Source: UBA8437 sp963582065
GTDB taxonomy: Bacteria > Planctomycetota > Planctomycetia > Planctomycetales > Planctomycetaceae
DNA: 64,000 nt
Reading direction: 5' to 3'
Assembly: GCA_963582065.1 (NCBI GenBank)
Contig: CAUZRQ010000006.1
Span: 39,051-103,050 of the forward strand
Each line of letters opens with the position of its first letter. Position 1 is the stretch's first letter. This document shows, in pieces, positions 56,015-64,000 of this stretch. Both the position numbers and the translations under genes were made by a program. The notes beneath the pieces were generated by a model. The model had not been told where the DNA came from and searched no databases. It worked only from the letters and a program-made list of their open reading frames with translations.

Positions 56015-59000
56015 CTACTTCAGGTACAGGAACTCGTTGCGACAGAACAGCGTCTGGGCAAAACCGGTCCAGGCGGTCAGCCGTTTCTCTTCCGGCGTCC
56101 CCTTTTTCTCGCCGGCCACGCCGGCGGCCAGAAATTCAACAACCCGCTTCACCTCCGCCGGACGGGGACCGCGTCCCACAGCCAGGCGATAGGCCAGGGC
56201 GATCCGTGCCGGGTCATCGGACGCGGGAGCCGACAGAACCCGCTTGGCCAGGGCCTGGGAGTTCTCGAGCACGAACGGGTGATTCAACAGGAACAGCGAC
56301 TGCGACGGCACGGTGGTGTCGTTGCGGCGGGTCACGATCCCGTTGGGGTCCGCGGCGTCGAACAGCGAGAGAATATCGGGCATGGCATTGCGGACGACCG
56401 GCAGGAAGACGCTCCGCCGCCTGGAATCGGTGTAGAAAGGATCGTCGGAGCGGACGCGGTTGGGTCGGAAGGTCGGCCGCTTCTTGTCGATCACCTCGCC
56501 CCGCTCGTAGAGAAACTCGCCGGTCTCCGAACCGCCGGGCGTCAGGTCCAGCCGCCCGCTGACGGCCAGCACCGCGTCCCGCAACGCCTCGGCATCCAGA
56601 CGCTCCAACGGCATCGTCCACAGCAGCCGGTTGTCCGGATCGATACGTCGGGCGGCCGCGGCCGCATCGGTCGCCCCGCGACTGGCCTGCATGTAGGTGC
56701 CCGAGAGCACCAGCCGCCGGTGCAGCGACTTGATGCTCCAGCCGTTGTCGACGAAATCGGCCGCCAGCCAATCGAGCAGTGCGGGGTGGCTGGGCAATTC
56801 GCCCCGGTTGCCGAAATTGTCGCTGGTGGCAACCAGGCCGATGCCGAAGTGGTTCTGCCAGACACGGTTGACCAGCACGCGGGCCGTCAACGGATTCTCG
56901 GGCGATGCGATCCAGCGGGCCAGCTCCAGCCGACCACTCTGGCGGGTCCGCAACGGCTGGTGCCCCTCGCCGGCGATCACCTGCAGGAACCGCCTGGGAG
57001 CCAACACCCCGGGGTTCTTGCGGTCCCCGCGACGGTGCACCCGCAGCGTCACCGGCCGGTACTCGACCGGGGCCATCACCATCACCGGCTTCAGCCCCTC
57101 GACCTTCAGGTTCCACTCCTGGAACATCGTCGCGTTGCGATTCTCGTCCTGGAACACCTCGGTGCTGCGAAAGATGCTCGCCAGCGAATAGTAGTCGACG
57201 GTGGGGATCGAATCGAACTTGTGGTCGTGGCACCTTGCGCACCCGATCGTGAGTCCCAGGAAAGCCCGGCCGGTCACGTCCAGCTGGTCGGCGACGATGT
57301 CCAGCCGCGACTGCTCCTTGTCGGTCTCGGCCAACGCCTTGGGTCCCAGCATCAACAGTCCGGTCGCCACCACCGCGTCGACCCGGGCCTGACCGGTCTT
57401 GCCCGGCAGCAGGTCCCCGGCCAGCTGTTCGATCACGAACTCGTTGTACGGCTTGTCGGTGTTCAGCGACTTGATGACGTAGTCGCGGTACCGCCACGCG
57501 TACCTCATCACGACGTTGCCGTCGTTGGCCGTCGACTCGGCGTAGCGAACGACGTCGAGCCAGTGCCGGGCCCAGCGTTCGCCGTAGCGGGGCGAGGCCA
57601 GCAGGCCATCGACAACGGCCCCCAGCGCTTCGACGTCGTTCCGCCCGTCGGCCAGGAAGGCGTCGATCTGTTCGGGGGTCGGCGGCAGCCCGGTCAGGTC
57701 GAACGTCACGCGGCGGATCAACGTCGACCGGTCAGCCCGCGGCGACGGCTCCAGGCCCGCCGTCTTCAGCCGTGCCAGGACGAACGGGTCGATCGGCGAC
57801 ACGACCCGGTCGGGGTCGGCGACCTTCGGTGTTGCCGGTGACTTCACCGACCGGAACGCCCAGTAGTTCTTTTCGTTGTCGGTGAATTCGCGCTTGGATG
57901 CCAGGTACATCCGCGGCATCTCCACTCCGTGGCGGACCGCCAGTTCAGCCTCCAGGCCCCGCCGTTGCCGGTCGGTCAGCACGCGGTCGAAGACGATCAC
58001 CTCGGCCAGGTCACCCCGGAAGCCACCCGCCCACTGCTGGGGACTTCCCAGCGCCACGCCGTGCTCGGGCCGCATCTGCACATCGGGCACGACCGAAGTG
58101 CCCACCGGGTCGCGGCCCCACGCCTGCCGGGAGGACTCGCCGTTGAGCCAGAAACGGGTGCCGGGGGTCCAGGGCCCCTTCTTGCGGGTGATGATCAGGA
58201 TATTGGGCTGATCGTAGAGCACCTGGGCCGATCCGGGCCCCATCGACGCATCATGGGAAAAGCCGCCGGCCAGGTCGATCTGCTTCTTCTCGGTTTCCAG
58301 TTCAATGAGAATCGAGAGCGGCTTCCCGGGATCTCCCGAGTGTGCCGGATTGCCCACCATCAGGATGTTCTCGTACGGCCGGGACGTGCCATGGACGTAC
58401 TGTCCGACAAGCACGACGGTGAACTCGGCATCGCCGGTCAGGCCCAGGCTGCGATCCGGTGATGCGGCCAGACCATTGTCGTGCGTGAACCGCACGGCCG
58501 GACCCCCGTTGATCCTGCTCTGTTTGACCAGCTGCGGAGCCGTGCCGGTGCCCGCCTTGCGGACCCCCTTGGTGACGGTCAGATCATGTCCCCGGCCGCT
58601 GGAATCAGGCCAGGCGACCACCGCGCCCCCGTCGGCAACCTGCAACGTGTCGGCCCGCAGCCACAGTTTCAGCGACCTGGCCAACTCGGGAGCATTCGGA
58701 GCAATCACCTCGCCGATCCCGTCGGCGGCATCGCCGCGGGACGATTCGGTCCCGGTCGCCACCGGCCAGGCGGCTCCGTCGGCCACCCACTGTCGCAGCG
58801 CCGCGATTTCGGAATCCTTCAACCGAGTCTTCGGCGGCATCTGCTCGTCACCCCGGGCCGTGACCCGCTTCAGCAGCAGGCTGGCCGCCGGCTTGCCCGG
58901 TTCGATCGCCTTGCCCGACTCGCCGCCGCGGAACAGCCGCTCGCGTTGATCGACCCGCAGTTCCCCCTCCTGCTTCTTGGCTCCGTGGCACGTGCCGCAA

Positions 59001-59170
59001 CGGGCCAGCAGCAGCGGACGGATCTTCGACTCGAAGAACTCGGCCTTCTTCGCGTCGACTTTCCCGGTATCCGGTTTCTTGTCGGACGCAACGACCTCCG
59101 ATCCGCTGGCCGAACACGCCAGTACCCCCAACAGCACCGCGATGGCGATCGTGGCAATTCGAGACACCAT
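56015..59170 (-). CDS. PSCyt1/DUF1549/DUF1553 protein with LamG-like domain near the N-terminus
   Basis: 1051 residues from the ATG at 59170 (an in-frame GTG at 59200 adds ten residues). A signal peptide (IATIAIAVLLGVLACSAS) precedes the PSCyt1 motif CGTCH, followed by a LamG-like domain at about 160-410 (KLWLRADTLQVADGGAVVAW ... GDLAEVIVFDRVL). DUF1549 then runs to the second heme-type motif CARCHDHKFDSI, and DUF1553 (SGRLELARWIASPENPLTARVLVNR) follows. Compared with the protein at 43915, the LamG-like domain is before DUF1549 rather than after it. Divergent from the TIM-barrel gene 98 bp away, so that gap holds both promoters. Confidence 0.9.
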   Translation of the reverse strand: MVSRIATIAIAVLLGVLACSASGSEVVASDKKPDTGKVDAKKAEFFESKIRPLLLARCGTCHGAKKQEGELRVDQRERLFRGGESGKAIEPGKPAASLLLKRVTARGDEQMPPKTRLKDSEIAALRQWVADGAAWPVATGTESSRGDAADGIGEVIAPNAPELARSLKLWLRADTLQVADGGAVVAWPDSSGRGHDLTVTKGVRKAGTGTAPQLVKQSRINGGPAVRFTHDNGLAASPDRSLGLTGDAEFTVVLVGQYVHGTSRPYENILMVGNPAHSGDPGKPLSILIELETEKKQIDLAGGFSHDASMGPGSAQVLYDQPNILIITRKKGPWTPGTRFWLNGESSRQAWGRDPVGTSVVPDVQMRPEHGVALGSPQQWAGGFRGDLAEVIVFDRVLTDRQRRGLEAELAVRHGVEMPRMYLASKREFTDNEKNYWAFRSVKSPATPKVADPDRVVSPIDPFVLARLKTAGLEPSPRADRSTLIRRVTFDLTGLPPTPEQIDAFLADGRNDVEALGAVVDGLLASPRYGERWARHWLDVVRYAESTANDGNVVMRYAWRYRDYVIKSLNTDKPYNEFVIEQLAGDLLPGKTGQARVDAVVATGLLMLGPKALAETDKEQSRLDIVADQLDVTGRAFLGLTIGCARCHDHKFDSIPTVDYYSLASIFRSTEVFQDENRNATMFQEWNLKVEGLKPVMVMAPVEYRPVTLRVHRRGDRKNPGVLAPRRFLQVIAGEGHQPLRTRQSGRLELARWIASPENPLTARVLVNRVWQNHFGIGLVATSDNFGNRGELPSHPALLDWLAADFVDNGWSIKSLHRRLVLSGTYMQASRGATDAAAAARRIDPDNRLLWTMPLERLDAEALRDAVLAVSGRLDLTPGGSETGEFLYERGEVIDKKRPTFRPNRVRSDDPFYTDSRRRSVFLPVVRNAMPDILSLFDAADPNGIVTRRNDTTVPSQSLFLLNHPFVLENSQALAKRVLSAPASDDPARIALAYRLAVGRGPRPAEVKRVVEFLAAGVAGEKKGTPEEKRLTAWTGFAQTLFCRNEFLYLK

Positions 59171-59268
59171 TGGTGGATCCGATCCGGGAGATCTGTTCAC
59201 ATCAAGTCGTATCTGGACGACGCTTCAATCTACCAAAGACTCAAGCCACTCGAAAACAACGCCCCGCC

Positions 59269-60915
59269 ATGAACGCACCGCCCGAACTCTCCCGCCGCAC
59301 GTTTCTGGCCGCCGCCGGCGCGGGTCTGGTCGGTCCACGCCTGGCCCAGGCCGCCGAACCGCATCCGCGTCCTGTCGCCCTCGGTCAAAAACACCACGAG
59401 GCGGTCAACCGAAAACGACGGATCGCTGTCCAGTACGACGCCTGGTCCCAGTTGGGGCACGACTTCGCAGAGTGGCTCGACTACCGGTTCGACTACATCG
59501 ACGAACCCGGGACCCAGATCGACAGCATCTGGTGGGACATCACCGCGCTGGGCGACTCGACCTACCCCAGCAAGGTGCTCAAGCCGCTCCGCCAGGTCGG
59601 GCTGGACCGCTGGCGGAAGCAGGGCATCGATTGGGTCGGGCAACTGGTCGCCGAGACTCGCAAACGGAAACGGGAGGTCTTCTGGAGTCACCGGATCAGC
59701 GAGGTCGAGCTCAACGACGACGGCACCGGGGCCGGCTGGAACGGAAAACCGCACCCGATCAAGCAGGCCCACCCCGACTGGGTCATCAAGACCTGGTGGA
59801 AACAGGGCCTGTGGAACCTGGCGTCAGCCGGCGTTCGGGATTTCAAGGTCCGGGTGCTGCGGGAACTGGCCACCAACTACGACTTCGACGGATTCCAGAT
59901 CGATTTCGCACGTCACATCCCCTGCCTGCCACCGGGCCGCCAGTGGGAACTGCGTGACCACGTCACGCGGTTCATGCGAGACATGCGGTTGATGCTCGAA
60001 CAGGTGGCGGAAAAGCGAAAGCGGCCCATCCTGCTGGCCGCCCGGATTCCCTGCGACCTGGCCGGCTGCCGACACGACGGGTTCGACATCGCCGAGTGGG
60101 CCCGCCAGAACCTGGTCGACATCCTGACCCTGGGCAGTCGCAGCATCGACTGCGACATCGAGGGATTCCGACGACTGACCCGGGGACGCAACATCAAGCT
60201 GCAACCGTGCCTGGACGATCACCACGCCACCGACGCCTACCAGTATCCACCGATCGAGTACTTCCGCGGTGTGGCCGCCAACTGGTGGCGGCAGGGAGCC
60301 GACAGCCTGCTGACGTTCAACTGGTCCAATGCCGATCCCCAGTTCTGCCGCAAGATGGACAAGACCCCCGGACCGCTGTCGCACCAGCAGGCCTATCACG
60401 AGATCGGCTCGCCCGGCTCGCTGAAAGACAAGGACAAGATCTTCGTGGTCCAGCGACGAGGCGGGTACCCGTGGGCCGAGGGGGCCTTCAATCGCAACGA
60501 CCGGGCCGTCTTGCCGCTGCAGTTGTCCGAGGCAGACTCAACGGCCACCGTCTCGCTTCGCGTCGGCGATCACCTGGCGAGCTCAGCCGACCGGCTCGAA
60601 CAGGTTCTGCTCCGCGTGATCGTCTTCGGCACCGTCGACAAGAAAACCCTCGACGTGAAATTCAACGGCGTCCCCACACGCCCGGTCACTCACGACGTCA
60701 GCTGGAAGGACCGCCAGATCTTCTCGCCCAGGCCACAACCCTCCTCCGGTGGGGCCGATGGATGGAAGGTCGATCCGAAACAGAAGCTGACCCGGCTGGA
60801 TTTCCGCATCCCGCCGCGACTGTGCAAGGCGGCCGACAACCAGGTGTCACTCCGGTCGTCCGGGAAGAAGACGATCAAGCTCGAAAAGGTCGAGCTGCAC
60901 GTCGACTACGCCTGA
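59269..60915 (+). CDS. Tat-exported TIM-barrel, glycosidase-like protein
   Basis: 548 residues from the ATG at 59269; upstream in-frame codons are unlikely. The N-terminus LSRRTFLAAAGAGLVGPRLAQA is a twin-arginine signal with A-x-A cleavage. The body is a TIM-barrel-like sequence of the putative glycoside hydrolase type: VQYDAWSQLGHDFAEWLDYRFDY, FDGFQIDFARHIP (candidate catalytic Asp), LAARIPCDLAG and DSLLTFNWSNADP. A beta-rich C-terminal domain (about 390-548) resembles a carbohydrate-binding module. Related in style to the protein at 11195 but longer. Substrate unknown; likely acts outside the cytoplasm on polysaccharide. Confidence 0.8.
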   Translation: MNAPPELSRRTFLAAAGAGLVGPRLAQAAEPHPRPVALGQKHHEAVNRKRRIAVQYDAWSQLGHDFAEWLDYRFDYIDEPGTQIDSIWWDITALGDSTYPSKVLKPLRQVGLDRWRKQGIDWVGQLVAETRKRKREVFWSHRISEVELNDDGTGAGWNGKPHPIKQAHPDWVIKTWWKQGLWNLASAGVRDFKVRVLRELATNYDFDGFQIDFARHIPCLPPGRQWELRDHVTRFMRDMRLMLEQVAEKRKRPILLAARIPCDLAGCRHDGFDIAEWARQNLVDILTLGSRSIDCDIEGFRRLTRGRNIKLQPCLDDHHATDAYQYPPIEYFRGVAANWWRQGADSLLTFNWSNADPQFCRKMDKTPGPLSHQQAYHEIGSPGSLKDKDKIFVVQRRGGYPWAEGAFNRNDRAVLPLQLSEADSTATVSLRVGDHLASSADRLEQVLLRVIVFGTVDKKTLDVKFNGVPTRPVTHDVSWKDRQIFSPRPQPSSGGADGWKVDPKQKLTRLDFRIPPRLCKAADNQVSLRSSGKKTIKLEKVELHVDYA

Positions 60916-61016
60916 AAACTGGTTGTGGTGAACCGATCATCCCTCACGGTAAACTCAAGTGACGCCACCCCGGCACGTCGCCCGGGCCGGACAGAGAACT
61001 TCACAGCGAGCCAGCC

Positions 61017-63602
61017 ATGCGATTCCTTTTGCTGTCGGCCTGCGTGACAAGTGCGGTGATCGGAGCGGCCGAGGCCCTCCCGGCCGCCGACGACAAGGCC
61101 AAGCCTGCGGAACTGCCCGCCAGCTACGCCCAGGTCGTGCTGCGTGTCGAAGGCATGATCTGACGCGTCTCGTGACCGCTTGCGGTCAAAGAAGCCCAGT
61201 CTGGGCTTCCCGGAGTCCTGGACGTCGTGGTCCGCTACGACGAAAAGGATGCCACCGTCAGCTACCTGCCGGGCAAGGCCACGCTGGCGAAGATCCTCGA
61301 ACGGTACGACGACACCCCCTTCACCGTGAGCCGGGCCGAACCGGTCGTCAGCATCACCCGGGCCAAGGGACTGACACTCAGGGCATGGACCGAACGGTTG
61401 AAGGCCGAAAAGGCCCCGGACCAGGCGAAGCCGGACGCCAAGACGGACGCTGCGAAGAAGTCCCCACCCTCGATCCGTTTGGTCGTCGAGTTGAGCACCG
61501 ACAAGTCCCGCCGGGTCAAGACTCCCGGTCTCTCGCTGGCCGATGCCGCGGCCGCGGGCCTGGCCCTCGAAGGGGACTTCGTCGATGCGGCATCCGAAAA
61601 AAACGCCAAGTCCGGGACACGGCGGCAGGTGCTGCTGCTGCGGGAGTCGGTCAAGCGGCGACCGGGTGAAACGACGGTGCCGGTGGCCTTCAAGAGCCAG
61701 ACCGTCGATGGAGACAGGAAACAGGAACGGACGGTCGAGGGCACCTTCGACGTCGTGCTGCTGACTCCGGACGCGAAGCCCGCACGGCCCAGCCTGGCCA
61801 CCGCCGGCGTCGCCCTGGTAGGCGGCACGCTGGAACTGTCGCTGGGGCACCTGTGCGACCAGCGCGGTTGCGTCGGCCACCTGCACAACGCGCTGGGCCG
61901 GGTGCCCGGACTGGCCGGAGTCCGCCCGCACCCCGACCCGAAACAGCCCCGGGCCACCGTCTTCCTGCGAGCCGGTCAGCCGATCGACCTCTGGGGACTC
62001 CGCTCGAGACTGCGCGACCAGGGCGTCGAGGTCACCGGGATCCTCGCGGCCACCCGCACGGGTGATCGCCTGAGGGTCGAACTGCCCCGGTGGAAGTCCG
62101 AAAAGGACTCCGACGATGCCCAACAGTGCATGGCCTGCCGTGATCGGACGGCCGCGTTGCTCGAAACGCTCAAGTGGACCGATTCGGTCAAGGTTGTCGG
62201 TGGCGGGATCGACATCACTCCCGACATCGAATCGTCCGGCCAACTCAACCTGGTCGGGCTGCTCGAGTTGCTCTCACAAAGCGGCACGGCTCCCCGACAC
62301 GCCTGGTTGCTGCCGGCCGGAGTGAAGATGCCCAAGGCGGCCCCGGCCCGTGTCATTCGACCCCGAGCCGATCCGATCGTCGGCGGTTCTTCCAGTCACC
62401 CGCTGGTCGAGTTCGAGTTCACCCACAGCAGCAGTGTGGGCACCGACGTGCAGAGCCTGTTGAGTGGTCACAAGTGGGCCAGCCGGACCAGTGTCGACTT
62501 CGACAAGACCACCGTGGCCCGCCTGGGGATCAGTGACCGCCGATACGCCAACATCAAGCCGCTGCTCAACGAGTTCCGCAACTCCGGCCGCATCCCGCAA
62601 CAGGTCCGGCTCCGTGGGTTCGGAGACATCCGCATCCAGTTCGAGTTCGCTCACATCTGTGGCGACGTCGTCTTCTCGAAGCCCCCCAAGAAGAAATCCA
62701 AGAAGAAAAAGGGCCGCAAACAGGCGTTCGAACCCAAGCCGTTGCGGCCGGCCAAATCGAGCAACGGGCGGAAGGCGATCGAGGCGGCCGTGGCGCGGGT
62801 TGCCTGGATCAAGAACGGAAAATTCCACGAGTACCACACCCGGCCGACGTTCAACGGGCCGACGAAGCTGTGGCTGGCCTTCGAGGCGACCGGTGACGAC
62901 GTGGTGCGACTCGACGAACTGGTCCGGGAACTTCGCCGATCCGGCTTCCCGCCCACCTCGGTGATCGTCAGCCGCCGCTTCTCGGGACTCCCCTTCGGCA
63001 AGTCGATGCCGAGCAACCTGGTACTGACCGACCCCGAGGGGAAGACGCGGAAACTCGGGTCACTCAGGCAGTCCGGCCGGCCGCCGGCGATCGCTTTCGT
63101 CGCTCTGACGTCGAGCCGCAAGAAGGACTACAAGGCCAACCCGAAATACTTCGGCCAACTGTCGCGGACGATCGAGCAATACGGAGACCGGGTCGACTTC
63201 GTGGCGATCAGCGGGAACAAGCAGGACTCGTTCGACAACCTGGCCAAGTTCTGGCGGAAGACGGATACCAGGGACGTGCCGCTGTTGGACGACGCCGACG
63301 GTCACCTGCGAGCGGCGTTGAATGTCCAGAGCGCCCCGGCCCCGCACGTGTTCGTCTTCGATCGCGACGGCAAGCTCCGTTACGCCGGCGATGCACACGA
63401 CCAGTGGAAGAAGAAGAAACCCAAGAACGACTACCTGGCCCAGGCCATCGAACTGGTGTTGCAGGGCAAGTACCTGGCCAACGGGGCGGTCTTCTACAAC
63501 AAGTCGCCGTGCAACTGTTCGCACCCCAAGTGCAAGTGTCCCAAGTGCGGCTGCGGATCCAGTTGCCGTTGCGCGGTGGGAAACTGCAGCGTGGGTTTCT
63601 AG
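61017..63602 (+). CDS. Candidate double-selenocysteine HMA metal-binding protein with redoxin-like domain and Cys-rich tail
   Basis: One frame runs 861 residues from ATG 61017 to TAG 63602 if TGA at codons 49 and 53 is read through. Codons 1-48 encode a signal peptide and the start of an HMA domain (VVLRVEGMI). TGA, RVS, TGA, PLAVKEAQSGLPGVLDVVVRYD follows, so the TGAs occupy the two metal-binding Cys positions of a C-x3-C HMA. The GTG at 61227 (codon 71) has no Shine-Dalgarno sequence and would begin in mid-domain. Further on: an HMA-like repeat with C280/C285 (about 270-345), a CMAC motif at 371-374, a Cys-less HMA-like region near 463, a redoxin-like domain (about 680-800) with FVALTSS in place of the usual Cys segment, and a nine-Cys tail. 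The natural reading is UxxxU selenoprotein; alternatives are pseudogene or sequence error. Needs selenocysteine machinery elsewhere in the genome. Confidence 0.72.
61173..61188 (+). promoter_or_regulatory. SECIS-like hairpin 1 (overlaps second TGA)
   Basis: TGACCGC and GCGGTCA form a perfect 7-bp inverted repeat (5-6 bp stem if the loop is CTTG or GCTTGC). Its apex lies about 15 nt after the first TGA (61161-61163), close to the minimum spacing reported for bacterial SECIS elements. Note that the second TGA forms part of the stem. Confidence 0.5.
61191..61209 (+). promoter_or_regulatory. SECIS-like hairpin 2
   Basis: GAAGCCC, loop AGTCT, GGGCTTC: a perfect 7-bp stem and 5-nt loop, 22 nt after the second TGA (61173-61175). 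The loop contains the early G plus U-C-U that resembles the AGGUCU loop of E. coli fdhF SECIS. It lies inside coding sequence, as bacterial SECIS elements do. Confidence 0.55.
63510..63587 (+). other. Metallothionein-like cysteine-rich C-terminal tail
   Basis: The last 30 residues of the HMA protein contain nine cysteines in C-x-C and CxxC-type spacing (C832, 834, 839, 841, 844, 846, 850, 852, 857), interspersed with Lys, Gly, Ser and Pro, ending NCSVGF. This is a metal-cluster-type pattern with no resemblance to the rest of the protein. Confidence 0.8.
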
Positions 63603-63603
63603 C

Positions 63604-64000
63604 GTGATCGTACGCCTCGCTTTCCTGTCAACGCTGTTGCCGGTCGTGGCGTGGTACGGCACCCCGAGCCAGGCCGAGCCTCCCGCCACGGCGGTGAAAT
63701 TCCAGATGGTCGTCACCGGACAGTCTCCCTACCCCACCAACGACCGCAAGAACCTGAGCGTCAACTGTGGCGGTGGCAAGGGCGTCCTCATCACACCGCA
63801 CTGGATCCTGACGGCCGCGCACTGCATCACCTCGAAGAAGCAGAAGAGCGGTCAGGTCAAGGTGAAGTTCACCGGTCTGAAGCGGAAGGCCGTGCAGATC
63901 AGGGTGAACAAGGTGATCCGTCATCCGGGCAAGGACCTGGCACTGCTGCGGCTGGTCCGTCCGGTGAAGGCCGCCGAACGGCCGCCGCTGCTGCTGCTGC
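63604..64000 (+). CDS. Secreted trypsin-like serine protease (partial, C-terminus outside window)
   Basis: Starts at GTG 63604, 1 bp after the preceding stop, and runs open to the window end (132 codons). A signal peptide (LAFLSTLLPVVAW, cleavage near SQA-EP) is followed by a chymotrypsin-fold start: GVLITPHWILTAAHC contains the catalytic His, and DLALLRL the catalytic Asp. The Ser lies beyond the edge. It is of the S1 trypsin type, distinct from the S1C protease at 28434. Translational coupling to the HMA protein suggests a joint function or at least co-expression. Confidence 0.85.
   Translation, partial: MIVRLAFLSTLLPVVAWYGTPSQAEPPATAVKFQMVVTGQSPYPTNDRKNLSVNCGGGKGVLITPHWILTAAHCITSKKQKSGQVKVKFTGLKRKAVQIRVNKVIRHPGKDLALLRLVRPVKAAERPPLLLL

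Noticed and set aside
61161..61175. Both TGAs as sequencing errors or pseudogenisation
   Set aside because: Not excluded, but two independent changes at exactly the two metal-binding positions, with adjacent SECIS-like hairpins, make readthrough the more economical explanation. Read data would decide.
61227..63602. Independent gene starting at GTG 61227
   Set aside because: No Shine-Dalgarno, starts mid-HMA strand, and the upstream sequence in the same frame encodes a signal peptide and the HMA front half.
1..64000. CRISPR arrays, tRNA/rRNA genes, insertion sequences, prophage
   Set aside because: No regular spaced repeats, no cloverleaf or rRNA motifs, and no transposase, integrase or phage structural protein motif noticed on either strand.

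Overview
The window is high-GC bacterial chromosome and reads as a member of the Planctomycetota, probably of the marine or aquatic Pirellulales/Planctomycetales type. The signs are family-specific: four DUF1501 proteins, two PSCyt1/DUF1549/DUF1553 cytochrome-like proteins, a Cys-type sulfatase, FG-GAP, EF-hand and SGNH secreted proteins, Tat-tagged TIM-barrel proteins and a MoxR/DUF58/BatA operon. I found no rRNA, tRNA, CRISPR array, insertion sequence or prophage. Most genes carry export signals (Sec, Tat or lipoprotein). This assignment is inference from gene content only.

Layout. 1-8260 (minus): moxR-like ATPase, DUF58, BatA-like von Willebrand protein and a giant membrane/coiled-coil protein running off the left edge. 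8466-13769 (minus): a tightly overlapping five-gene unit (FG-GAP protein, TIM-barrel protein, single-HKD phospholipase D, short Tat-tagged isomerase-like protein, sulfatase). 14000-17195: epimerase, sugar isomerase, glycosidase-like protein. 17424-22156: housekeeping block with efp and miaB, divergent epmB, and murD. 22304-26338 (plus): a sodium:solute symporter that carries a SecD-P1-like insertion, followed by an enolase-superfamily gene. 26348-40889: lipoprotein cytochrome, HtrA-like protease, EF-hand protein, methyltransferase, DCC-membrane fusion, dehydrogenase, dapA, an inactive-looking GspE homologue, a small lipoprotein and an alpha/beta hydrolase. 40893-59170 (minus): DUF1501 and DUF1549/DUF1553 genes mixed with a tandem SGNH hydrolase, a Gfo/Idh oxidoreductase and malate synthase G. 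59269-64000 (plus): a Tat-tagged TIM-barrel protein, the two-TGA HMA protein and the start of a trypsin-like protease.

The strongest novel signal is at 61017-63602. A single reading frame encodes a signal peptide and a heavy-metal-associated (HMA) domain, but both metal-binding cysteine positions of that domain are TGA codons (61161 and 61173). They are followed at suitable spacing by two near-perfect hairpins (61173-61188 and 61191-61209). The frame then continues for about 810 codons through more HMA-like modules, a redoxin-like domain and a nine-cysteine tail. This looks like a previously unannotated double-selenocysteine (UxxxU) metal-binding protein; a conventional gene caller would see only a truncated protein starting at 61227. 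The second is the symporter at 22304-25039, which has a SecD P1 head-like module inserted in a predicted extracytoplasmic loop. The third is the GspE homologue at 36882-38186, which has lost the Walker A lysine and the Walker B glutamate.
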